From assembly GCA_025355965.1 (NCBI GenBank), contig JANXYR010000060.1:62001-126000 (forward strand): a stretch of DNA of 64,000 nt, in the 5' to 3' direction. The position numbers and the translations under genes are program-made. Positions 62,937-64,000 of this stretch are shown here, piece by piece. Numbering within the stretch: position 1 is the stretch's first letter; each line of letters opens with the position of its first letter. Below the pieces are notes generated by a model, which saw nothing but the letters and a program-made list of their open reading frames with translations, was not told where the DNA came from and did not search any database. This stretch comes from Geobacteraceae bacterium (GTDB lineage Bacteria; Desulfobacterota; Desulfuromonadia; Geobacterales; Pseudopelobacteraceae).

Positions 62937-63629
62937 ATGATTCAGCTGCATAACGTATCACTTGCGTACCAACAGGATGCTTCGGCACTAAATAATATTG
63001 ATCTCAAAATCGGCAAAGGGGAGTTTGTCTTTCTTACCGGACCCTCCGGAGCAGGAAAAACATCTCTGTTGCGTCTGCTGTACGGAGCGTTGGCTCCGAA
63101 TCGTGGGCAAGTTTTGATAGATGGGCAGAATATAACCCGTTTGTCTGTATCTCAGATTCCGCTTCTGCGGCGATCGATCGGAGTTGTCTTCCAGGATTTC
63201 AAGCTGCTGCAAAATCGCACTGTATTCGAAAATGTAGCTATAACACTGGAAGTTTTGGGATGGGGCAGGGCGGATATCGGCAAGAAGACGATGCACATTC
63301 TCAAACAGATGGGTATAGAGTCTAAATATAACCTTGTGACCCAGCGCCTTTCCGGTGGAGAACAGCAGCGAGTCGCACTGGCACGTGCCTTGGTGAATGA
63401 TCCCAAAATACTTCTTGCGGACGAGCCCACCGGAAACCTTGATGATGCAAATAAAAACCAGATACTTAACATATTTAAAGAAGCTAATATTCGCGGTACA
63501 ACAGTAGTTGTAGCTACTCATGATCGTCGTCTTATTGAACAGAGTTATAAACGCCTGGTTACATTAAATAAAGGGGAAATCGTTGAACAAGTGGAAAAAG
63601 AAACAGCCAGCGACGACCAAGACCTTTAA
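62937..63629 (+). CDS. ftsE: Cell division ATPase FtsE
   Basis: A 230-residue ABC ATPase. Walker A is GPSGAGKTS near 35, the signature LSGGEQQRVALARAL near 138 and Walker B ILLADEPTGNLDD near 157. With FtsX it controls periplasmic murein hydrolases at the septum. The layout and length are typical of FtsE. It starts 3 bases after gspG, suggesting read-through from the secretion operon. Confidence 0.95.
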   Translation: MIQLHNVSLAYQQDASALNNIDLKIGKGEFVFLTGPSGAGKTSLLRLLYGALAPNRGQVLIDGQNITRLSVSQIPLLRRSIGVVFQDFKLLQNRTVFENVAITLEVLGWGRADIGKKTMHILKQMGIESKYNLVTQRLSGGEQQRVALARALVNDPKILLADEPTGNLDDANKNQILNIFKEANIRGTTVVVATHDRRLIEQSYKRLVTLNKGEIVEQVEKETASDDQDL

Positions 63630-64000
63630 GCGCCCGACGCTTGCCGGTGATGGGTTTGGCGGCAGAGCGGGTTTTTTTCTTTCTCGTGCCTTAACCAATA
63701 TTCGTCAAAATGTTTTTGTTAACGTTGTAACGGTAGGTACGATCACGCTTGCACTGTTGATTGTTTCCCTGTTTCTACTTGTTTTTGTAAATCTTGAAAG
63801 TGCCGCAGAAAACTGGAGTGAGAGGGTACAGGTAACCGTCTATTTTGATAAGGACCTGACAATACAGGACCAGAGCACATTTCGTGAAAAGATTTCTATG
63901 CTCCCCGGAGTTTCACATGTCAGTTATGTAACGCGTGATGAAGCCTTTAAACGGTTTAAAAACCGTTTAAAAGGTCAGGAAACTCTTTTGGATGGAGTGA
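63583..64000 (+). CDS. ftsX: Cell division permease FtsX, partial (cut by window end)
   Basis: The frame from TTG 63583 (6 bases after AAGGGG) runs to the window edge, at least 139 codons, overlapping the ftsE 3' end by 47 bp. The visible part has a basic cytoplasmic N-terminus with FLSRALTNIRQNVFVNVVTV, the first membrane helix (GTITLALLIVSLFLLVFV) and the start of the periplasmic loop (WSERVQVTVYFDKDLT, SHVSYVTRDEAFKRFK). These are FtsX hallmarks. The C-terminal part lies outside. Confidence 0.88.
   Translation, partial: MNKWKKKQPATTKTFKRPTLAGDGFGGRAGFFLSRALTNIRQNVFVNVVTVGTITLALLIVSLFLLVFVNLESAAENWSERVQVTVYFDKDLTIQDQSTFREKISMLPGVSHVSYVTRDEAFKRFKNRLKGQETLLDGV

Noticed and set aside
1-64000. 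tRNA, rRNA, CRISPR arrays, insertion sequences and prophage genes
   Set aside because: None could be recognised by eye on either strand; a covariance-model search would be needed to exclude small RNAs.

Overview
The window is a contiguous piece of a Gram-negative bacterial chromosome. The gene content suggests a Desulfuromonadota (Geobacter-like) organism. This rests on a two-tandem-Cache kinase with a sigma-54 regulator, a hybrid type II secretion/type IV pilus locus with a cohesin-tailed secretin next to ftsEX, DUF1566 exported proteins, PSP1 between holB and metG, and frequent TTG/GTG starts with AGGAGG sites. No rRNA, tRNA, insertion sequence, prophage or CRISPR array was seen. The genus assignment is an inference; no database was searched.

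Region 1 (1-25.3 kb) is a long, almost gap-free, forward-strand cell-surface polysaccharide cluster. It holds an ABC ATPase, a UbiA-type prenyltransferase, the Wzm/Wzt exporter, about ten glycosyltransferases (GT2, GT8, GT9), five methyltransferase domains, two CDP-paratose-epimerase-like SDR enzymes and three polytopic membrane proteins. Many genes overlap by 4 bp (ATGA/GTGA), so translational coupling is likely. Several genes (about 6.1-6.7, 8.1-8.8, 11.6-13.8 kb) look more AT-rich than their neighbours, as is common in exchanged O-antigen genes. No Wzx flippase or Wzy polymerase is recognisable, so export is most likely through the ABC transporter.

Region 2 (25.3-43.5 kb) is housekeeping. 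A leftward tmk-holB-PSP1-metG operon faces a rightward rnc-radical SAM-M42 peptidase operon, with divergent promoters between them. Two DUF1566 exported proteins follow, then guaB and guaA as separate units, then a cytochrome bd operon (DUF4492 protein, cydA, cydB and an unlisted 30-residue membrane peptide) with its own promoter, internal hairpin and terminator. Next comes cheX-ykgJ-like-nudC.

Region 3 (43.5-52.3 kb) is signalling and metabolism: a chemoreceptor without a periplasmic domain, a DUF294 nucleotidyltransferase-like protein, an acyl-CoA synthetase, and a sigma-54 response regulator with its Cache-domain histidine kinase.

Region 4 (52.3-64 kb) begins with a polyprenol-phosphate sugar transferase and a small membrane protein. 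It continues with an apparently complete operon for a hybrid secretion machine: GspF, GspE, PilM/N/O/P-like inner-membrane proteins, a lipoprotein secretin with TPR and cohesin domains, and three pseudopilins. This runs straight into ftsE and ftsX, the latter cut by the window end. A 13-base C run inside the PilP-like gene could make the machine phase-variable. The strongest candidates for something undescribed are the 30-residue bd-oxidase peptide with the hairpin in its operon, and the cohesin-tailed secretin locus with its homopolymer switch.
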